A stretch of 64,000 bases of DNA from Mycobacterium sp. ACS4331 (GCF_001667265.1 NZ_LZHW01000043.1:1-64000); one strand, 5' to 3'. Shown: positions 26,138 to 36,145, counted from the first letter of the stretch. Notes: generated by a model not told the origin, from the sequence alone. Made by a program: numbers and translations.

Positions 26138-26166
26138 TTGACAACCACAGTTGTCAGACTTATGTT
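26138..26166 (+). promoter_or_regulatory. Strong promoter with a palindromic operator for the DUF2236 gene
   Basis: TTGACA (26138-26143) and TATGTT (26161-26166) are separated by 17 bases, the best sigma-A promoter in the window. A perfect inverted repeat with 7-base arms, TGACAAC-CACA-GTTGTCA (26139-26156), covers the -35 box and spacer. This is where a dimeric repressor, for example of the TetR family, would block RNA polymerase. No regulator gene of that kind is adjacent. The repeat is not a LexA box, which needs GAAC-N4-GTTC. Confidence 0.75.
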
Positions 26167-26197
26167 CGAGCTGCCCGGCCACCGAGCAGGAGGACCG

Positions 26198-27274
26198 ATG
26201 ACCACCACTGCGTCACACGTCGACGATGCCGACCCGGCGAACCCACTGGGACCCGATTCGCTGACGTGGAAATACTTCGGAGATCTGCGCACCGGGATGC
26301 TGGGAGTGTGGATCGGCTCGATCCAGAACATGTATCCCCAACTGGGGGCGGGCGTCGAGGACCACTCGATCCTCAAGCGCGAGCCGCTGCAGCGCGTCGC
26401 CCGGTCGGTCTACCCGATCATGGGGGTGGTCTACGACGGGGACCGAGCGGCGCAGACCGGCGCACAGGTGCGCGGTTTCCACAACACCATCAAAGGCACC
26501 GACGCGAAGGGCCGGCACTATCACGCGTTGAACCCGGAGACCTTCTACTGGGCGCATGCGACATTCTTCATGCTGATCATCAAGACCGCCGAGTACTTCT
26601 GCGGTGGTCTGACCGAGGCCGAGAAGCGGCAGTTGTTCGACGAGCACGTGCAGTGGTACCGGATGTACGGGATGAGCATGCGCCCGGTGCCCGAAACCTG
26701 GGAGGACTTCCAGGACTACTGGGACCGCAAGTGCCGCGAGGAGCTGGAGATCAACCAGGCCACACTGGACATCTTCGAGATGAAGATCCCCAAGCCGAAA
26801 TTCGTGCTCATGCCGACGCCGGTGTGGGAGCAGATGTTTCGGCCCATGGTGGCGGCGCAACGGTGGATCGCCGCGGGTGTGTTCGACCCCGTCGTCCGTG
26901 AGCGTGCCGGCATGCGCTGGACGCCCGGCGACGAGGTACTGCTTCGGCTGTTCGGCAAGGCCGTTTCGATGGCGTTCACGGCGGTGCCCGACGAGGTCCG
27001 CCTGCACCCCCGCGCGCTGGCCGCCTACCGCCGCGCGGAGGGTCGACTGCCCGCCGACGCACCGCTGGTCGAGGCGCCGTTCTTCATGGACCCACCTCGG
27101 GATCGCCGGGGCCTGCCGATGCACTACGTGCCGCGGCGCCGGTCCCCGTTCCGACCGCCGATCCCGGCACCGCCGAGCCCGAAGGCGCTCGCGGAGCGCG
27201 CCGGTTCCCTTGTGCACAGCACGTTCTCACTCGCGGGCCTGCGCCCCGCGAGGGCCCGCGGACGCGCCGCGTAG
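26198..27274 (+). CDS. DUF2236 (MpaB/Lcp-like) oxygenase-family protein
   Basis: A 358-residue member of the DUF2236 family, which includes latex-clearing protein and MpaB-type haem enzymes. Family features are the segment from LGVWIGSIQNMYPQLG through VARSVYPIMGVVYDGD, a HxxxxxxTFYWAHATFF stretch near 110-125 with candidate haem histidines, and a WYRMYGMSMRPVP region near 165. There is no signal peptide and no membrane span; the last 50 residues are Pro/Arg-rich. The ATG at 26198 has an AGGAGG ribosome site, so the in-frame ATG at 26138 (within the promoter) is rejected. Rv1645c is the likely M. tuberculosis relative. Substrate unknown. Confidence 0.85.
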   Translation: MTTTASHVDDADPANPLGPDSLTWKYFGDLRTGMLGVWIGSIQNMYPQLGAGVEDHSILKREPLQRVARSVYPIMGVVYDGDRAAQTGAQVRGFHNTIKGTDAKGRHYHALNPETFYWAHATFFMLIIKTAEYFCGGLTEAEKRQLFDEHVQWYRMYGMSMRPVPETWEDFQDYWDRKCREELEINQATLDIFEMKIPKPKFVLMPTPVWEQMFRPMVAAQRWIAAGVFDPVVRERAGMRWTPGDEVLLRLFGKAVSMAFTAVPDEVRLHPRALAAYRRAEGRLPADAPLVEAPFFMDPPRDRRGLPMHYVPRRRSPFRPPIPAPPSPKALAERAGSLVHSTFSLAGLRPARARGRAA

Positions 27275-27277
27275 TCT
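27272..27277 (+). promoter_or_regulatory. -10 box of a leaderless promoter for the acyl-CoA dehydrogenase gene
   Basis: TAGTCT overlaps the stop codon of the DUF2236 gene and ends seven bases before the ATG at 27285. The dehydrogenase could therefore be transcribed independently of the regulated gene before it. Confidence 0.5.
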
Positions 27278-27284
27278 GCTGTCC

Positions 27285-28538
27285 ATGATCGAGTGGTCCG
27301 AAACCGACCTTGCCGTCCGCGACGCCGTCCGCCAGTTCATCGACAAGGAGATCCGCCCGCATCTCGACGAACTCGAGAGCGGCGACATGGAGCCCTATCC
27401 CCTGATCCGGAAGCTGTTCGCGACATTCGGGATCGACGCGATGGCCAAGGAGTCGCTGGACAAGCGGCTGGCCAAGCTCCGCGCCGGGGGCGAATCGAAG
27501 TCCCGCGGCGGAGGCGGGATGTTCGGCAACTCCTCGGGCGGTATGGGCTTCGTCGTGATCAGCGAACTGTGCCGGGTCTCGATGGGCCTGGTGACCGGCA
27601 TGGGCGTGAGCCTGGGCCTGACCGTGCCCACGATCCAGAGTCGCGGCACCCTGGCCCAGCAGGAGCGATGGCTGCCCGGCCTGGTCACCTACGAGAAGAT
27701 CGGCGCGTGGGCCATCACCGAACCCGACTCCGGTTCGGATGCCTTCGGCGGGATGAAATCCTATGTGACACGTGCCGCCGACGGTTCAGGCGACTACATC
27801 CTCAACGGCCAGAAGACGTTCATCACCAACGGACCCGACGCCGACGTCGTGGTGGTCTACGCCAAGCTCCAGGAGGACGGGGCGGGCGACTCCCCCGCGG
27901 ACAAGCGCAACCGCAAGGTGCTGACCTTCGTGCTGGACCGCGGCATGGAAGGCTTCGTGCAGTCGAAACCGTTCCGCAAGATGGGGATTCACTCATCGCG
28001 CACCGGCGAGCTGTTCTTCAACAACGTCCGGCTGGGCCGCGATCGCCTGCTCGGTGAGACCGAGGACAACAGTGCGGGCGACGGCCGCGAAAGCGCGCGC
28101 TCCAGCTTCTCGACCGAGCGGATCGGCGTGGCCGCCATGGCGCTCGGCGTGATCGAGGAGTGCCTGCGGCTGTCGGTGGACTACGCCAAGAGCCGCACGC
28201 TGTGGGGCAAGGAGATCGCGCAGTTCCAGCTGATCCAGCTGAAGCTGGCCAACATGGAGGTGGCTCGGATGAACGTGCGGAACATGCTGTTCCGCGTCAT
28301 CGAGTCCCAGCAGACCGGCGTCCCGATCTCCCTGGCCGAGGCGTCGGCGATCAAGTACTACTGCTCCCAGGCCGCGACCGACGTCGCGATGGACGCCGTG
28401 CAGCTGTTCGGCGGCAACGGCTACATGACCGAGTACCGCGTCGAGCAGTTGGCCCGCGACGCCAAGTCGCTGATGATCTACGCCGGCAGCAACGAGGTGC
28501 AGATCACCCACGTGGCACGCGGCCTGCTCTCGGACTGA
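27285..28538 (+). CDS. Acyl-CoA dehydrogenase family protein
   Basis: FAD-dependent dehydrogenase of acyl-CoA thioesters, 417 residues. The FAD/substrate blocks AWAITEPDSGSDAFG near 142 and FITNGPDADVVVVYAK near 180 are present, as are LWGKEIAQFQ and the C-terminal QLFGGNGYMTEY. The usual catalytic glutamate in the Y-E-G motif is alanine here (IYAGSNE). A glutamate in STERIG near residue 278 aligns with the base used by isovaleryl- and long-chain-type enzymes, so the protein probably belongs to that arrangement. An unusual Gly/Ser-rich insert is at about 65-85. Substrate unknown. Confidence 0.88.
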   Translation: MIEWSETDLAVRDAVRQFIDKEIRPHLDELESGDMEPYPLIRKLFATFGIDAMAKESLDKRLAKLRAGGESKSRGGGGMFGNSSGGMGFVVISELCRVSMGLVTGMGVSLGLTVPTIQSRGTLAQQERWLPGLVTYEKIGAWAITEPDSGSDAFGGMKSYVTRAADGSGDYILNGQKTFITNGPDADVVVVYAKLQEDGAGDSPADKRNRKVLTFVLDRGMEGFVQSKPFRKMGIHSSRTGELFFNNVRLGRDRLLGETEDNSAGDGRESARSSFSTERIGVAAMALGVIEECLRLSVDYAKSRTLWGKEIAQFQLIQLKLANMEVARMNVRNMLFRVIESQQTGVPISLAEASAIKYYCSQAATDVAMDAVQLFGGNGYMTEYRVEQLARDAKSLMIYAGSNEVQITHVARGLLSD

Positions 28539-28547
28539 GGAGCTGCG

Positions 28548-28575
28548 CGCGCCGGGAGACTCAGCGCCCGGCGCG
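28548..28575. terminator. Bidirectional GC hairpin between convergent genes
   Basis: Nine-base arms CGCGCCGGG (28548-28556) and CCCGGCGCG (28567-28575) flank a ten-base loop that contains the tsnR stop. The acyl-CoA dehydrogenase gene ends at 28538 from the other side. The hairpin has no T-run, which is common for mycobacterial terminators. Confidence 0.55.
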
Positions 28576-29298
28576 GGCGCTCTGATACAGGCAGATGGCG
28601 GCCGCGGCAGCCACATTGAGGCTTTCGGCGTCACCGGGCATCTCGATGCGGACCCGGTGATCGGCCGCGGCGGCGATCTCGGCGGGCAGGCCGTGCGCCT
28701 CGGGGCCGAACAGCCACGCGGTCGGCCCGCTCAGGTCGGCGTCACCCAGTTCGGTCTCACCGTCCAACGTCGTGGCCAACACCTGCAGCCCCGCGCGCTT
28801 GAGCGCGGCGAGGACGGCCTCGGTGTCGGGTTCGACCACGACGGGTACGGCGAAGATGCTGCCGGTCGAGGACCGCAGGCACTTGCCGTTGTAGGGGTCC
28901 ACGCTGTGGCCGGAGAGCACCACACCGGCCGCCCCCATCGCGTGCGCGAGCCTGATCAGGGTGCCCGCATTGCCGGGTTCGGACATTCCGACGGCGACCG
29001 CGACCAGTTGGGCGTCGGCCAGGACGGTCGACAACGCGGGCTCAGGGGTCTCGCACACCGCGACCAGGCCCGTGGGAGTCACGGTGTCGGACAGCGCTTT
29101 CGCGGCCCGCTCGGTGATCGTGTGCACGCGTTGTCCGACCAGAAGATCCGCGTGCCGCTCGGCTGCGGCCTCGGTGGCGAACACCTCCACCACCACGCCC
29201 GCGCGCACCGCGGCTTCGACGAGATTGGGTCCCTCGGCCAGGAAGCGCCCGGCACGACGACGGCCCGCGAGCCGCAGCAGCTTGGCTGCCGCGACCAC
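28561..29298 (-). CDS. tsnR: SpoU-family rRNA/tRNA 2'-O-methyltransferase (TsnR-like)
   Basis: SPOUT methyltransferase that methylates a ribose 2'-OH using S-adenosylmethionine. An N-terminal substrate-binding domain (GRRRAGRFLAEGPNLVEAA) is followed by the trefoil-knot motifs PGNAGTLIRLAHAMGA, TAWLFGPEAHGLP and RIEMPGDAESLNVAAAAAI. The GTG at 29298 is the first ordinary start after rplT and gives 245 residues. Similarity to homologues begins about seven codons earlier (ALTERSAR), so initiation at CTG 29328, which overlaps the rplT stop and follows GGAGAGG, is plausible. The name follows the M. tuberculosis neighbour of rplT; the exact RNA target is not known. Confidence 0.85.
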   Translation of the reverse strand: MVAAAKLLRLAGRRRAGRFLAEGPNLVEAAVRAGVVVEVFATEAAAERHADLLVGQRVHTITERAAKALSDTVTPTGLVAVCETPEPALSTVLADAQLVAVAVGMSEPGNAGTLIRLAHAMGAAGVVLSGHSVDPYNGKCLRSSTGSIFAVPVVVEPDTEAVLAALKRAGLQVLATTLDGETELGDADLSGPTAWLFGPEAHGLPAEIAAAADHRVRIEMPGDAESLNVAAAAAICLYQSARAGR

Positions 29299-29324
29299 GC
29301 GGGCCGATCGTTCAGTGAGCGCGC

Positions 29325-29714
29325 TCAGGCGGCCTCTCCGGCAGGAGCGTTGACATCCTCCGGCAGGGCGGCCTTGGCCACCTCGACCAGTGCGGTGAAC
29401 GCGGCGGCGTCGCTGACCGCGATCTCGGCGAGGTTCTTGCGGTCCACCTCGACACCAGCGAGCTTGAGGCCCTGGATCAGGCGGTTGTAGGTGATGTCGT
29501 TGGCGCGGGCCGCGGCGTTGATACGCGAGATCCACAGCTTGCGGAACTCACCCTTGCGGGCCCGGCGGTCCCGGTAGGCGTAGGTCAACGAATGCAGCTG
29601 CTGCTCTTTGGCCTTGCGGTAGAGCCGCGAACGCTGGCCGCGGTAGCCCTTCGATGCCTTCAGTACTGTGCGGCGCTTCTTCTGGGCGTTGACTGCCCGT
29701 TTCACGCGTGCCAT
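29325..29714 (-). CDS. rplT: 50S ribosomal protein L20
   Basis: Early-assembling 23S rRNA-binding protein. The 129 residues are highly basic at the N-terminus ([19 protein letters not shown]) and contain the family stretch [17 protein letters not shown] and [21 protein letters not shown]-terminal extension of about ten residues follows the usual end. It is the third gene of infC-rpmI-rplT. In Bacillus L20 represses this operon through the leader; whether that holds here is unknown. Confidence 0.98.
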   Translation of the reverse strand: MARVKRAVNAQKKRRTVLKASKGYRGQRSRLYRKAKEQQLHSLTYAYRDRRARKGEFRKLWISRINAAARANDITYNRLIQGLKLAGVEVDRKNLAEIAVSDAAAFTALVEVAKAALPEDVNAPAGEAA

Positions 29715-29768
29715 GGAGTGTTCCTATCGTCGGTCAGAGAAAGTCGAGATTGTCGGGCTGTTCGGCGG

Positions 29769-29963
29769 TCAGCCGTTCAGCATCGCGTTGACGCGCTTGG
29801 TGTCGTTGGCCGACACGACTGCGCGGCCGTCGAGACGACGCGTGCGCTTGGTGGCCTTGTGCTCGAGCAGGTGCCGGCGGTTGGCCTTCTGGCGCACGAT
29901 CTTGCCGGTTCCGGTGCGACGGAACCGCTTCGATGCACCGCTGTGGGTCTTGGCCTTGGGCAT
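29769..29963 (-). CDS. rpmI: 50S ribosomal protein L35
   Basis: Small 64-residue ribosomal protein with the standard [20 protein letters not shown] beginning and the [19 protein letters not shown] core. The ATG is six bases after the infC stop and its GAGGAC ribosome site overlaps that stop, pointing to coupled translation. A 54-base gap separates it from rplT. Confidence 0.98.
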   Translation of the reverse strand: MPKAKTHSGASKRFRRTGTGKIVRQKANRRHLLEHKATKRTRRLDGRAVVSANDTKRVNAMLNG

Positions 29964-29969
29964 GGGTCC

Positions 29970-30590
<621 letters not shown>

Positions 30591-30593
<3 letters not shown>

Positions 30594-30604
30594 GGGGCCT
30601 CCCT
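30591..30604 (-). promoter_or_regulatory. infC ribosome site and ATC start codon
   Basis: AGGGAGG (30604-30598) is followed after four bases by ATC. IF-3 discriminates against non-AUG starts, so a rare start lets it limit its own synthesis, as with AUU in E. coli. Confidence 0.6.
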
Positions 30605-30654
30605 GGTTCATTCACTTCAGGAGTCCCGCCGCCACCCCTTGCCACCAGGCGTTA

Positions 30655-30747
30655 TCAGCAAAAAACCCTGCCGAAGCAGGGCCCAGATGCCGACCGATCA
30701 CAGCAGACGCTGCCTGTTGCGGGGCGTGCCCGCGACAGAACCGACAT
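30655..30747 (-). CDS. Possible leader peptide ahead of the infC attenuator
   Basis: A 30-codon frame (ATG at 30747, stop 30657-30655) runs through the attenuator hairpin and its T-run. It ends PCFGRVFC and contains four cysteines. A ribosome moving through it would melt the terminator. No ribosome site is visible and the start is one of two adjacent ATGs beside a short palindrome (GACATC-GAT-GATGTC arms around 30744-30758), so translation is unproven and this may be chance. Confidence 0.2.
   Translation of the reverse strand: MSVLSRARPATGSVCCDRSASGPCFGRVFC
30660..30681 (-). terminator. Intrinsic terminator/attenuator in the infC leader
   Basis: On the minus strand CCCTGC-TTCG-GCAGGG (30681-30666) is a six-pair stem closed by a UUCG tetraloop, followed at once by six T (30665-30660). 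It is the only classical intrinsic terminator seen in the window. It lies 67 bases upstream of the infC start, with no other gene upstream on this strand, so it most likely acts as an attenuator of infC-rpmI-rplT. Confidence 0.75.
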
Positions 30748-30850
30748 CATCGATGTCGGTGACCGGACCGCTGTACCCGTAAGGTCAGCGGTGGGAGTGG
30801 GACTCCACTTGTCGTGTCCCCGGTTTTCACCCGGGACGGTCGCGCATGGA

Positions 30851-30856
30851 AGTCTA
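30851..30856 (-). promoter_or_regulatory. Candidate -10 box of the infC operon
   Basis: TAGACT on the minus strand, the same hexamer as many mycobacterial strong promoters, would give a leader of about 250 bases that includes the attenuator. No convincing -35 is seen. It lies just before the divergent DUF1844 gene. Confidence 0.35.
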
Positions 30857-30862
30857 GCAGGC

Positions 30863-31243
30863 ATGACCGATGATTCCAGAATCGCGCCCGAAGCGTCCGG
30901 CGAGGCAGATCCGTCCCAGGCCCCGGTCCGGGAGCTCGCCGAGATTCCCGCGGTCGAAGTCATCACCCGCTCGGCGGTGATGCTGATGAGCGCCGCCGCC
31001 GAGAAGATCGGCCTCTCGCACGACGACCCCGAGGCCAGTCCGCACCGCGATCTCGACGAGGCGCGCCGCCTGATCACCGCACTCGCCGGGTTGGTGACGG
31101 CCTCGGCGGAGTATCTCGGCCCGCACGCGGGCCCGGTCCGTGACGGCCTGCGCAGCCTGCAGTTGGCCTTCCGCGAGGCCAGCGCCGCGCCTGAGGAACC
31201 CGGCAAGGGACCGGGCGAGAAGTACACCGGCCCGGTCTGGTAG
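30863..31243 (+). CDS. DUF1844 family protein
   Basis: A 126-residue protein of the DUF1844 family, function unknown. The family core is the helical segment VEVITRSAVMLMSAAAEKIGL at about 31-51 and the DLDEARRLITALAGLVTA helix at about 63-80. An acidic N-terminal tail and a Pro/Gly-rich C-terminal tail flank it. There is no signal peptide; the moderately hydrophobic helices are probably not membrane spans. The ATG at 30863 is preceded by a weak AGCAGG. It diverges from infC and precedes lysX by 48 bases. Confidence 0.8.
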   Translation: MTDDSRIAPEASGEADPSQAPVRELAEIPAVEVITRSAVMLMSAAAEKIGLSHDDPEASPHRDLDEARRLITALAGLVTASAEYLGPHAGPVRDGLRSLQLAFREASAAPEEPGKGPGEKYTGPVW

Positions 31244-31291
31244 CCGCGTCCGACGCCCCATAGGCCGCCACTGCGAATATCGTTGCGGCCT

Positions 31292-34200
31292 ATGACTGTC
31301 ACCGCGCGTCCTGTGACACAGGCCGCCTCGCGATTCCACTGGGTGCCCGCTGCCGCCGGTTGGACGGTGGGCGTCATCGCGACGCTCTCCCTGATCGCCA
31401 GTGTGTCGTCGTCCGTGCGGTGGCTCATCCGCATCCCGCGAGAGTTCGTCAACGACTACCTGTTCAACTTCCCGGACACGAGCTTCGCGTGGGCTTTCGT
31501 GCTGGTCCTGCTGGCCGCGGCACTGGCCGCCCGCAAGCGGATCGCCTGGTGGATTCTGCTGCTGTACATGGTGGCGGCCATCGTCGTGAACGTCGGCGAC
31601 CTGCTCACCGGCGACGAGTCGTTCCTCTCTGAGATCGGCGAGGTCATCGGCCTCGTGGTGCACGTCGCCGCGATCGTGCTGCTGCTGCTGGCCCGCAATG
31701 AGTTCTGGGCCCGGGTACGCCGCGGCGCACTGCTCAAGGCGGCAGCGGTGCTGCTCACCGGGATGGCCATCGGCATCCTCGTCGGCTGGGGCCTGCTGGA
31801 GCTGTTCCCCGGCAGCCTCGAACGCGGTGAGCGGTTGGGATACGCGGCCAACCGGGTGTTCTTCTTCGCCGGCGTCGACGCCGACCTGTTCAACGGTCAC
31901 CACCCGCACGTGTTCGTCAATGCGATGCTCGGCCTGTTCGGCGCGCTCGCACTGATGGCCGCGGCCATCGTGCTGTTCCAGTCCCAGCGCGCCGACAACG
32001 CCCTGACCAGTGACGACGAAACAGCGATCCGTCGGCTGCTCGACACCTACGGCAAGAACGACTCGCTGGGATATTTCGCGACTCGCCGGGACAAGTCGGT
32101 GGTCTTCGCCCCCGACGGGCGCGCCGCGGTCACCTATCGAGTCGAGGTCGGAGTCTGTCTGGCCAGTGGCGACCCGATCGGCGACCCGCGGGCATGGCCG
32201 CAGGCGATCGCGGCCTGGCTTCGGCTGTGCCAGACCTACGGGTGGGCGCCGGGTGTCATGGGCGCCAGTTCCGCTGCGGCACAGGCCTTCCGCAATGCGG
32301 GGCTGTCGGCGTTGGAGCTGGGCGACGAGGCCATCCTGCATCCGGATGTCTTCAAACTCTCCGGCCCCGACATGAAACCCGTGCGGCAGGCCGTCACCCG
32401 TGCTCGTCGCGCCGGGCTCACGGTGCGCATCCGTCGGCACCGGGAGCTGTCGGCCGAGGAGATGAGTCAGGTCATCACGCGCGCCGACGCCTGGCGCGAC
32501 ACCGAGACGGAGCGCGGATTCTCGATGGCGCTCGGCCGGCTCGGAGACCCCGCCGACGGTGACTGCCTTCTGGTCGAGGCCGTCCGCGGGGACGGGGAGG
32601 TCGGCGGGGAGGTGGTCGCCATGCTGTCGCTGGTGCCGTGGGGCACCAATGGGGTGTCGCTGGACCTGATGCGCCGCTCCCCCGGGTCACCGAACGGCAC
32701 CATCGAACTGATGGTCAGCGAGCTGTGCCTGCAGGGCGAGAATCTCGGCGTCAGCCGAATCTCGTTGAACTTCGCGATGTTCCGCTCGGCGTTCGAGGAG
32801 GGCGCCCAACTGGGCGCGGGGCCGGTCGCCCGGCTGTGGCGCGGCCTTTTGGTCTTCTTCTCACGCTGGTGGCAGCTTGAGACGCTCTACCGGTCGAACA
32901 TGAAGTACCTGCCGGAGTGGGTGCCGCGTTACGCGTGCTACGAGGACGCCCGACTGGTCCCCCGCGTCGGGGTGGCCTCGGTGATCGCCGAGGGATTCCT
33001 GGTGCTGCCGTTCGGTAAGCGCACTCGCCAGCACACCGGCCACCACACGTCGGCGCCGGAGTCGCTGGTCCACCCCGCCACGCCGGCGCCCGAGCCCGTG
33101 ACCGAGGAGCTCGGGGGGCGCCTGCCCGAGCAGGTGCGGGTCCGGATGGACAAACTCAGAACACTGCAGGCTGCGGGGGTCGACGCCTACCCCGTCGGCG
33201 CCGCGCCCAGCCACATGATCGCCGAAGCCCTCGACGAGGACGACGGCGCCGAGGTGACGGTCTCGGGACGGATCCTGCGGCTGCGCGACTACGGCGGAGT
33301 GCTCTTCGCCTCGCTGCGGGACTGGTCCGGCGACGTTCAGCTGCTGCTGGACAGTTCGGTGATGGACTCCGAGTCCGGGACCGCGGCCTTCACGGCGGCG
33401 ATCGATCTCGGCGATCTGGTGGAGGTCAGCGGCACGATGGGCGCCAGCCGGTCGGGCACCCGCTCGGTGCTGGTGCGGCGGTGGCGGCTGACCGGAAAAT
33501 GCCTGCGGCCCCTGCCGGACAAATGGAAGGGGCTCACCGACTCCGAGGCCCGCGTGCGGACACGCTACGTCGACCTCGCGATCAACACCGAGTCCCGCGA
33601 CCTGATCAGGGCGCGCAGTCAGGTGTTGCACGCGATCCGGGAGACGTTGTTCGACAAGGGATTCCTCGAGGTCGAGACGCCCATCCTCCAGCAGATCCAC
33701 GGCGGCGCGAACGCACGGCCGTTCGTCACCCACATCAACGCCTACGACTTGGACCTGTACCTGCGCATCGCGCCGGAGCTGTATCTCAAGAGGCTGTGCG
33801 TCGGCGGTGTGGAAAGGGTCTTCGAACTCGGCCGCGCGTTCCGCAACGAGGGGGTGGACTTCAGCCACAACCCCGAGTTCACGCTGCTGGAGGCGTATCA
33901 GGCGCACGCCGACTACCTGGTGTGGATCGACGGCTGCCGCGAGTTGATCCAGAACGCCGCGCTGGCCGCCAACGGCGCGCACGTGGTGATGCGTCCCCGC
34001 GACGACGGCACCCTGGAACCGGTCGACATCTCGGGCCAGTGGCAGGTCAAGACCGTGCACGACGCGGTGTCGGAGGCGCTGGGCGAGGCCGTCGGCGTCG
34101 ACACCGACCTCGCGACCTTGCGCCGGCTCTGCGATCGGGCCCAGATCCCCTACCAGACCCATTGGGACGAAGGGGCCGTCGTGCTCGAGATGTATGAGCA

Positions 34201-34579
34201 CCTCGTCGAGGACCGCACCGAGGCACCGACGTTCTACACCGACTTCCCCACCTCGGTCTCGCCGCTGACGCGTCCGCACCGGTCTCGTCCCGGGGTCGCC
34301 GAGCGGTGGGATCTCGTGGCCTGGGGCGTCGAGTTGGGCACGGCCTACAGCGAACTGACCGATCCGGTCGAACAGCGTCGACGTCTGCAGGCGCAGTCGC
34401 TGCTGGCGGCCGACGGCGACCCCGAGGCCATGGAACTCGATGAGGATTTCCTGCAGGCCATGGAGTACGCGATGCCTCCGACGGGTGGTCTCGGAATGGG
34501 CGTGGACCGCGTCGTCATGATGATCACCGGTCGCAGCATCCGCGAGACCCTGCCGTTCCCGTTGGCCAAACCGCGTTAG
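31292..34579 (+). CDS. lysX: Bifunctional lysyl-tRNA synthetase / lysylphosphatidylglycerol synthase LysX
   Basis: Charges tRNA-Lys and passes lysine to phosphatidylglycerol, lowering membrane negative charge and conferring resistance to cationic peptides. The 1095 residues begin with about six membrane spans (12-235), then an MprF-like DUF2156 synthase domain (about 240-590, [33 protein letters not shown]). From about 610 comes a soluble LysRS with OB fold ([18 protein letters not shown]) and class II core including [39 protein letters not shown] and [11 protein letters not shown]. The ATG at 31292 is preferred to a TTG at 31283. It is a second LysRS-type gene in mycobacteria besides lysS. 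Confidence 0.95.
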   Translation: MTVTARPVTQAASRFHWVPAAAGWTVGVIATLSLIASVSSSVRWLIRIPREFVNDYLFNFPDTSFAWAFVLVLLAAALAARKRIAWWILLLYMVAAIVVNVGDLLTGDESFLSEIGEVIGLVVHVAAIVLLLLARNEFWARVRRGALLKAAAVLLTGMAIGILVGWGLLELFPGSLERGERLGYAANRVFFFAGVDADLFNGHHPHVFVNAMLGLFGALALMAAAIVLFQSQRADNALTSDDETAIRRLLDTYGKNDSLGYFATRRDKSVVFAPDGRAAVTYRVEVGVCLASGDPIGDPRAWPQAIAAWLRLCQTYGWAPGVMGASSAAAQAFRNAGLSALELGDEAILHPDVFKLSGPDMKPVRQAVTRARRAGLTVRIRRHRELSAEEMSQVITRADAWRDTETERGFSMALGRLGDPADGDCLLVEAVRGDGEVGGEVVAMLSLVPWGTNGVSLDLMRRSPGSPNGTIELMVSELCLQGENLGVSRISLNFAMFRSAFEEGAQLGAGPVARLWRGLLVFFSRWWQLETLYRSNMKYLPEWVPRYACYEDARLVPRVGVASVIAEGFLVLPFGKRTRQHTGHHTSAPESLVHPATPAPEPVTEELGGRLPEQVRVRMDKLRTLQAAGVDAYPVGAAPSHMIAEALDEDDGAEVTVSGRILRLRDYGGVLFASLRDWSGDVQLLLDSSVMDSESGTAAFTAAIDLGDLVEVSGTMGASRSGTRSVLVRRWRLTGKCLRPLPDKWKGLTDSEARVRTRYVDLAINTESRDLIRARSQVLHAIRETLFDKGFLEVETPILQQIHGGANARPFVTHINAYDLDLYLRIAPELYLKRLCVGGVERVFELGRAFRNEGVDFSHNPEFTLLEAYQAHADYLVWIDGCRELIQNAALAANGAHVVMRPRDDGTLEPVDISGQWQVKTVHDAVSEALGEAVGVDTDLATLRRLCDRAQIPYQTHWDEGAVVLEMYEHLVEDRTEAPTFYTDFPTSVSPLTRPHRSRPGVAERWDLVAWGVELGTAYSELTDPVEQRRRLQAQSLLAADGDPEAMELDEDFLQAMEYAMPPTGGLGMGVDRVVMMITGRSIRETLPFPLAKPR

Positions 34580-34642
34580 CTGACAGTCGGCGGCCAAGGC
34601 CTGCAGGCACTTCACAGCCGGCGGTAAGCATCGGGGTCCACG

Positions 34643-36115
34643 ATGGTTGTCGTGACACCGTTGCAGCATCACATCTCCCTGATGCACGGCTGGGTGCCGT
34701 TCACCGTCCAAGCGTTGACCGTGGCGGTTCTGCTGGCGGCCATCGGGTGGCGCAGCCGCAGATGGCGCGTGCTGTGCGTGCCCGCGGCGGCGCTGGCGGG
34801 GGTGGGTGCCGCGGTGTGGTCGCACTGGCGTATCGCCTCCGATGGGCTGGCCAGTGACCCCGCACCGCACCGCCTGTGGGTGTGGATCGCCGTGAGCGCG
34901 GCGGCCGTCGTCCTGCTGGTGCTGGGCTGGCACCGTGCGCCGTGGTGGCGCCGCGGGGCGGCGTTGCTGTCGGTGCCGCTGTGTCTGCTCAGCACCGCCC
35001 TGGCTCTCAACTTCTGGGTGGGCTACTTCCCCACCGTGCAGAACGCGTGGAATCAGTTGACCGCCGGTCCGCTGCCCGACCAGACGGACCAGGCCGCAAT
35101 CGCGGCGACCGCCGAGCAGTCACAGCAGCGTCACACGTTGCCGGCGAGGGGCAGCGTGGTCCCCGTGAGCATCCCCTCGACCGCGTCGGGGTTCAAGCAT
35201 CGGGGTGAACTCGTGTACCTGCCGCCCGCGTGGTTCGCGAGCACACCGCCGCCGAAGCTTCCGACCGTGATGATGATCGGCGGCGAGTTCAACACTCCGG
35301 CGGACTGGTTGCGCGCGGGCGGTGCGATCTCCACGATCGATTCGTTCGCCGCCGCGCACGGCGGCAACGCGCCGGTGTTCGTCTTCGTCGACTCCGGAGG
35401 GGCGTTCAACAACGACACCGAATGCGTCAACGGACCACGCGGCAACGCCGCCGATCACCTCACGAAAGACGTTGCACCGTTTGTGGAGTCCAGGTTCGGC
35501 GTCAGCGCGGACCGGGCGAACTGGGGTGTCGTCGGATGGTCCATGGGCGGCACCTGTGCGGTGGATCTGGCCACGATGCACCCCGACATGTTCAGTTCGT
35601 TCGTCGACATCGCCGGTGACCTCGCGCCGAACTCCGGCACCAAAGCGCAGACCATTCAGCGGCTCTTCGGCGGCGATGCGGCCGCGTGGACCACCTACGA
35701 CCCCACCTCCGTCATCACCAGACACGGCCGCTACCAGGCGGTCTCCGGGTGGTTCGCGATCTCGGGCAACCCGCAGCCACCCCGCAGCGGCGCGGGCGCT
35801 CCCGTGGCCGAGGACGCCGTCGGACTCGGGGGCCGCGACGCCACGGGCAACCCCGGCGATCAGACCACGGCCGCCCAATCACTGTGTGCGCTGGGCAGTG
35901 CCAACGGCATCACGTGCGCGGTGGTGGCCCAGCCCGGCAAACACGACTGGCCGTTCGCCTCCCGGGTGTTCACCGCGGCGCTGCCGTGGCTCGCCAGCGC
36001 GATCGACACGCCCGGCGTCCCGGCTGTCGCGCTGCCCGGACACACCGCCACATCAGCGCCGCCGGCCACCGAGACCGTCGCCGACCAGCAGCCACTCGCC
36101 GCCGGGGGCAGATGA
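34643..36115 (+). CDS. Membrane-anchored esterase (antigen 85/esterase D-like)
   Basis: A 490-residue protein with three or four N-terminal membrane spans (about 20-36, 45-60, 78-95, 105-128) and an extracytoplasmic alpha/beta hydrolase domain from about 170. The hydrolase resembles the esterase D/mycolyltransferase group: FVDSGGAFNNDTEC, the nucleophile motif GWSMGG near 299, and a late KHDWPFAS histidine near 433. It could act on cell-envelope lipids, but this is inference. It matches the position of Rv1639c beside lysX. The ATG lies 63 bases after lysX. Confidence 0.82.
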   Translation: MVVVTPLQHHISLMHGWVPFTVQALTVAVLLAAIGWRSRRWRVLCVPAAALAGVGAAVWSHWRIASDGLASDPAPHRLWVWIAVSAAAVVLLVLGWHRAPWWRRGAALLSVPLCLLSTALALNFWVGYFPTVQNAWNQLTAGPLPDQTDQAAIAATAEQSQQRHTLPARGSVVPVSIPSTASGFKHRGELVYLPPAWFASTPPPKLPTVMMIGGEFNTPADWLRAGGAISTIDSFAAAHGGNAPVFVFVDSGGAFNNDTECVNGPRGNAADHLTKDVAPFVESRFGVSADRANWGVVGWSMGGTCAVDLATMHPDMFSSFVDIAGDLAPNSGTKAQTIQRLFGGDAAAWTTYDPTSVITRHGRYQAVSGWFAISGNPQPPRSGAGAPVAEDAVGLGGRDATGNPGDQTTAAQSLCALGSANGITCAVVAQPGKHDWPFASRVFTAALPWLASAIDTPGVPAVALPGHTATSAPPATETVADQQPLAAGGR

Positions 36116-36139
36116 CCGGAGCCGGGGGCTGGTCGGCGC

Positions 36140-36145
36140 TACTGT
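36140..36145 (+). promoter_or_regulatory. -10 box of a leaderless promoter
   Basis: TACTGT ends six bases before the ATG at 36152; the transcript of the small protein would start at its initiation codon. Confidence 0.45.

Noticed and set aside
26139..26156. LexA box reading of the DUF2236 palindrome
   Set aside because: The arms are ACAAC/GTTGT and not CGAAC/GTTCG, so the match is limited to the AAC/GTT core.
31074..32440. A long minus-strand frame opposite lysX and DUF1844
   Set aside because: Composition typical of an antisense frame; both overlapping plus-strand genes have clear family motifs.
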